Shown here: positions 4,765 to 5,788 of the stretch, one piece after another
Layout of the letters: each line of letters begins with the position of its first letter
Position numbering within the stretch: position 1 is the stretch's first letter
Source of the DNA: Bacteroidota bacterium
GTDB lineage: Bacteria; Bacteroidota; Ignavibacteria; Kapaibacteriales; UBA2268
DNA length: 5,788 bases
Direction of reading: 5' to 3'
NCBI GenBank assembly: GCA_022708005.1
Contig: JAKIZN010000122.1
Location: forward strand, 1-5,788
Position numbers and translations under genes: made by a program
Notes under the pieces: generated by a model
What the model was told of the DNA's origin: nothing
Seen by the model: only the letters and a program-made list of their open reading frames with translations
Database searches by the model: none

Positions 4765-5788
4765 ATGAAAAAAGAATTTGCTAAGGCGTATCAACCAAAT
4801 GAAGTAGAATCGAGATGGTATAATGAATGGACGAAGCAAGGGATTTTCAAAACTCGTGAGCAGTCCGAAAAGCCCGCATATAGCATACTTATGCCACCGC
4901 CAAACGTAACTGGTATACTGCATTTTGGTCATGTGTTGAACATTACGCTGCAAGATTTATATATCAGAATGAAACGAATGAACGGAATGGAATCGTGCTG
5001 GTTTCCGGGGACAGACCACGCTGGCATAGCTACGCAATCGAAAGTGGAAGCTGCGCTAAGAGAGGAAGGAATAACCCGCTATGATTTGGGCAGAGAAAAG
5101 TTTACCGAAAAAGTTTGGGAATGGAAAGAAAAGTACGGTGGCATTATTTTAAAGCAAATTCGCACGCTCGGAGCTTCTTGCGATTGGGATAGGACTCTTT
5201 TCACGATGGACGAATCGGCATCAAACGCGGTGAAAGAAGTTTTCGTAAGGCTGTTCGATGAAGGATTAATATATAAGGGCAAGCGGATAATCAACTGGTC
5301 GCCTTTAGCCCAAACAGCACTTTCTGACGAAGAAGTAGATTTTAAGGAGGTCAAAGAGCATCTTTATACAATGAGATACTACTTTGAAAACGGCACTGAT
5401 TACCTAAAAGTAGCAACGGTGCGTCCCGAAACAATATTTGGCGACACAGCAGTAGCCGTCAATCCAGAGGACGAGCGATATAAGGCAATGATAGGTTGCA
5501 AAGTAAGAGTGCCGCTAACTAATCGATATATCGAAATTATTGCAGATGACTATGCGGATCCGAAATTTGGCACGGGCTGTGTGAAAATTACCCCAGCTCA
5601 CGACCCGAATGACTTTTTAGTCGGCGAAAGGCATAATTTAGAGATAATCAATACAATAAATCCAGACGGCAGCTTAAATGAGTTGGCGGGCGAGTTTTGC
5701 GGATTAGACAGATTTAAGGCGAGAAAAGCTATATTGAAACAGCTTAAAGAAAAGGATTTGATTGAAAAAATTGAAGATTATACGCATA
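4765..5788 (+). CDS. valS: Valyl-tRNA synthetase, N-terminal 341 codons (runs off the window)
   Basis: This class I aminoacyl-tRNA synthetase charges tRNA-Val in the cytoplasm. The class I signature is H53-F-G-H56 within MPPPNVTGILHFGHVLN (43-59), followed by WFPGTDHAGIATQSKVE (79-95) of the active site. INWSPLAQTALSDEEVDF (176-193) leads into the inserted editing domain, where TVRPETIFGDTAVAV (218-232) and GTGCVKITPAHDPNDF (269-284) are the conserved editing segments; D280 or its neighbour contacts the mischarged Thr in known structures. Full proteins are about 850-950 residues, so the KMSKS loop, the anticodon domain and the C-terminal coiled coil are outside the window. The ATG at 4765 fits the family N-terminus. 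It has no Shine-Dalgarno sequence, only an A-rich leader. No T-box leader is apparent upstream. Confidence 0.96.
   Translation, partial: MKKEFAKAYQPNEVESRWYNEWTKQGIFKTREQSEKPAYSILMPPPNVTGILHFGHVLNITLQDLYIRMKRMNGMESCWFPGTDHAGIATQSKVEAALREEGITRYDLGREKFTEKVWEWKEKYGGIILKQIRTLGASCDWDRTLFTMDESASNAVKEVFVRLFDEGLIYKGKRIINWSPLAQTALSDEEVDFKEVKEHLYTMRYYFENGTDYLKVATVRPETIFGDTAVAVNPEDERYKAMIGCKVRVPLTNRYIEIIADDYADPKFGTGCVKITPAHDPNDFLVGERHNLEIINTINPDGSLNELAGEFCGLDRFKARKAILKQLKEKDLIEKIEDYTH

Noticed and set aside
4687..4953. Reverse-strand open frame of 88 codons over the valS start
   Set aside because: It lies opposite valS, whose motifs are beyond doubt, and its translation resembles no protein and has no ribosome binding site.
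5079..5354. Reverse-strand open frame of 91 codons inside valS
   Set aside because: It is antisense to conserved valS sequence, so it is a shadow frame.

Overview
This is an AT-rich bacterial chromosome segment. It holds a compact reverse-strand operon of four genes, the 5' part of a valyl-tRNA synthetase gene on the forward strand, the 3' end of a tRNA, and two transposon-derived stretches. The organism cannot be named from the sequence. Low GC, A-rich leaders with no clear Shine-Dalgarno before some genes, and the look of the proteins suggest the Bacteroidota/Chlorobiota/Kapabacteria side of the tree. That is a weak inference.

Layout: 1-54 is the end of a tRNA (possibly tRNA-Ile) with its intrinsic terminator. 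124-1010 is a decayed IS1182-type insertion sequence. It keeps its left end and the N-terminal part of its transposase, is frameshifted near 944, and has lost the rest of the gene and its right end. 1083-4183 (reverse strand) is an operon read in the order sugar-nucleotide epimerase, sodium:solute symporter, phosphatidylglycerophosphate synthase (pgsA), unknown 87-residue protein. Every junction overlaps (4, 23 and 4 bases), and the two internal genes begin with GTG and TTG, so translational coupling is likely. 4184-4764 is a 581-base divergent intergenic region, most of it taken up by a 374-base transposase-less element at 4264-4637. From 4765 to the window end is valS, cut off after 341 codons.

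The most interesting part is the small element at 4264-4637. It is flanked by a direct 5-base repeat (TTCAA) and has compound inverted ends. Its right end matches the left end of the decayed IS at 124-207 over 84 ungapped bases (68 identical by hand count). The simplest reading is an internal-deletion (MITE-like) relative of the same IS family. Its interior carries four hairpins with 3-base loops. Two of them are arranged head-to-head around a central hairpin through an inverted 10-base linker, which resembles REP/BIME palindromic repeats. The element lies between the start of the epimerase operon and the start of valS, so it may affect transcription of both.

The operon has no obvious single pathway. 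The epimerase would make or modify a nucleotide sugar, the symporter would import an unknown solute, and PgsA makes the precursor of phosphatidylglycerol. A link to the cell envelope is possible but is inference. I see no defence system, CRISPR array or phage genes.
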